Shown here: piece by piece, positions 5,545 through 5,735 of the stretch | How positions within the stretch are numbered: the first letter of the stretch is position 1 | Layout of the letters: the number at the start of each line of letters is the position of its first letter | Origin: Bacteroidota bacterium | GTDB lineage: Bacteria > Bacteroidota > Bacteroidia > Bacteroidales > VadinHA17 | Reading direction: 5' to 3' | Assembly: GCA_030628785.1 (NCBI GenBank) | Contig: DAOVQI010000236.1 | Coordinates: forward strand, 1 to 5,735 | DNA length: 5,735 nucleotides | Notes under the pieces: model-generated | Seen by the model: only the letters and a program-made list of their open reading frames with translations | Database searches by the model: none | What the model was told of the DNA's origin: nothing | Translations under genes and position numbers: made by a program

Positions 5545-5590
5545 TTATAAATATTTTAACGTATCGTAAGTTCAAAATTGATTTATTGAT

Positions 5591-5624
5591 TTACAATAAG
5601 TTATGTATATGTAATAAAACTTAT
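5591..5624. repeat. Interlocking AT-rich inverted repeats
   Basis: TTACA (5591-5595) is inverted as TGTAA (5610-5614), and ATAAGTT (5596-5602) is inverted as AACTTAT (5618-5624). The two pairs interleave, so both stems could form only as a pseudoknot. They lie upstream of the peptidase promoter box and may be operator half-sites. In DNA this AT-rich, chance is a serious alternative. Confidence 0.25.
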
Positions 5625-5632
5625 CTTATAAA

Positions 5633-5673
5633 AGGCTAATCCCGAAAACTTTCGGGAGAGGCTAAGGCTAAGG
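5633..5673. repeat. Second copy of the TCCCGAAA palindrome, flanked by GGCTAA repeats
   Basis: TCCCGAAAACTTTCGGGA (5640-5657) differs by one central base from the palindrome at 71-88. It forms an 8+8 stem (5640-5647 with 5650-5657). GGCTAA occurs once just before it (5634-5639) and twice in tandem just after (5660-5665, 5666-5671). The outer TCCGCC/GGCGGA arms of the first copy are absent here. It lies between the minus-strand peptidase operon and a likely plus-strand promoter. Confidence 0.6.
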
Positions 5674-5704
5674 TTTTTATGTCTTCATTTTGAACTTGTT
5701 CCTT

Positions 5705-5712
5705 TACCTTTG
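5705..5712 (+). promoter_or_regulatory. Possible -7 promoter box for a plus-strand gene beyond the window
   Basis: TACCTTTG is an exact TAnnTTTG match. The nearest TTTG upstream (5689-5692) is only 12 bases away, shorter than the usual 19-21, so the -33 element is uncertain. No start codon with a long frame follows before the window ends at 5735, so the gene it would serve lies outside. Confidence 0.35.
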
Positions 5713-5735
5713 TGTTTATTTTTTTAATTTAAAAC

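Noticed and set aside
1..5735. CRISPR array, tRNA, rRNA, riboswitch, phage or toxin-antitoxin system
   Set aside because: No regularly spaced direct repeats, cloverleaf, conserved RNA motif or matching protein was seen; all long frames are accounted for by the six genes listed.

Overview
The window looks like chromosomal DNA from a member of the Bacteroidota, probably an environmental Bacteroidales or Marinilabiliales-type organism, though the genus cannot be fixed from the sequence. Three things point there. The DNA is AT-rich. The start codons lack Shine-Dalgarno sequences. Several gene starts are preceded by TAnnTTTG boxes, the -7 element of the Bacteroidota primary sigma factor. The protein types fit too: an ECF sigma factor with a non-zinc transmembrane anti-sigma partner, and an exported M28 peptidase with a PDZ domain. 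No rRNA, tRNA, CRISPR array, insertion sequence or phage gene is visible.

Layout. Bases 1-163 are non-coding and hold two GC-rich hairpins, one built on the palindrome TCCCGAAAGCTTTCGGGA, plus a weak terminator. Next comes a tight minus-strand operon, transcribed from about 2372 down to 164. It encodes an ECF sigma factor, a one-helix membrane protein that is probably its anti-sigma factor, and an exported DUF4097-like protein with about twelve copies of a K-Y-G motif, probably a beta-solenoid. The genes are separated by 6 bases and then overlap by 20. A 217-base divergent region (2382-2598) follows, with a 7+7 inverted repeat and a TAnnTTTG box. It leads to a plus-strand gene for a very small, extremely acidic lipoprotein that ends at a clear intrinsic terminator. 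A second minus-strand operon, from 5504 down to 2877, encodes an M28 metallopeptidase with a C-terminal PDZ domain and, 6 bases later, an unrecognised polytopic membrane protein. Bases 5505-5735 contain probable promoters in both directions and a second copy of the palindrome, differing by one base.

How the genes may work together. The sigma/anti-sigma/solenoid operon has the form of an envelope-responsive regulator: a cytoplasmic sigma factor, a membrane-held inhibitor with a helical periplasmic domain, and a periplasmic repeat protein that could be the output or part of the sensor. DUF4097 proteins also occur in the Gram-positive envelope-stress locus lia (LiaG), which makes the link more plausible. 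The peptidase and membrane protein are probably co-transcribed, and both act at or outside the inner membrane. Nothing seen ties the second operon to the first. The less familiar items are the tyrosine-ladder protein, the acidic lipoprotein and the membrane protein with an FGxxWxGxPFGxDLTDNK motif.
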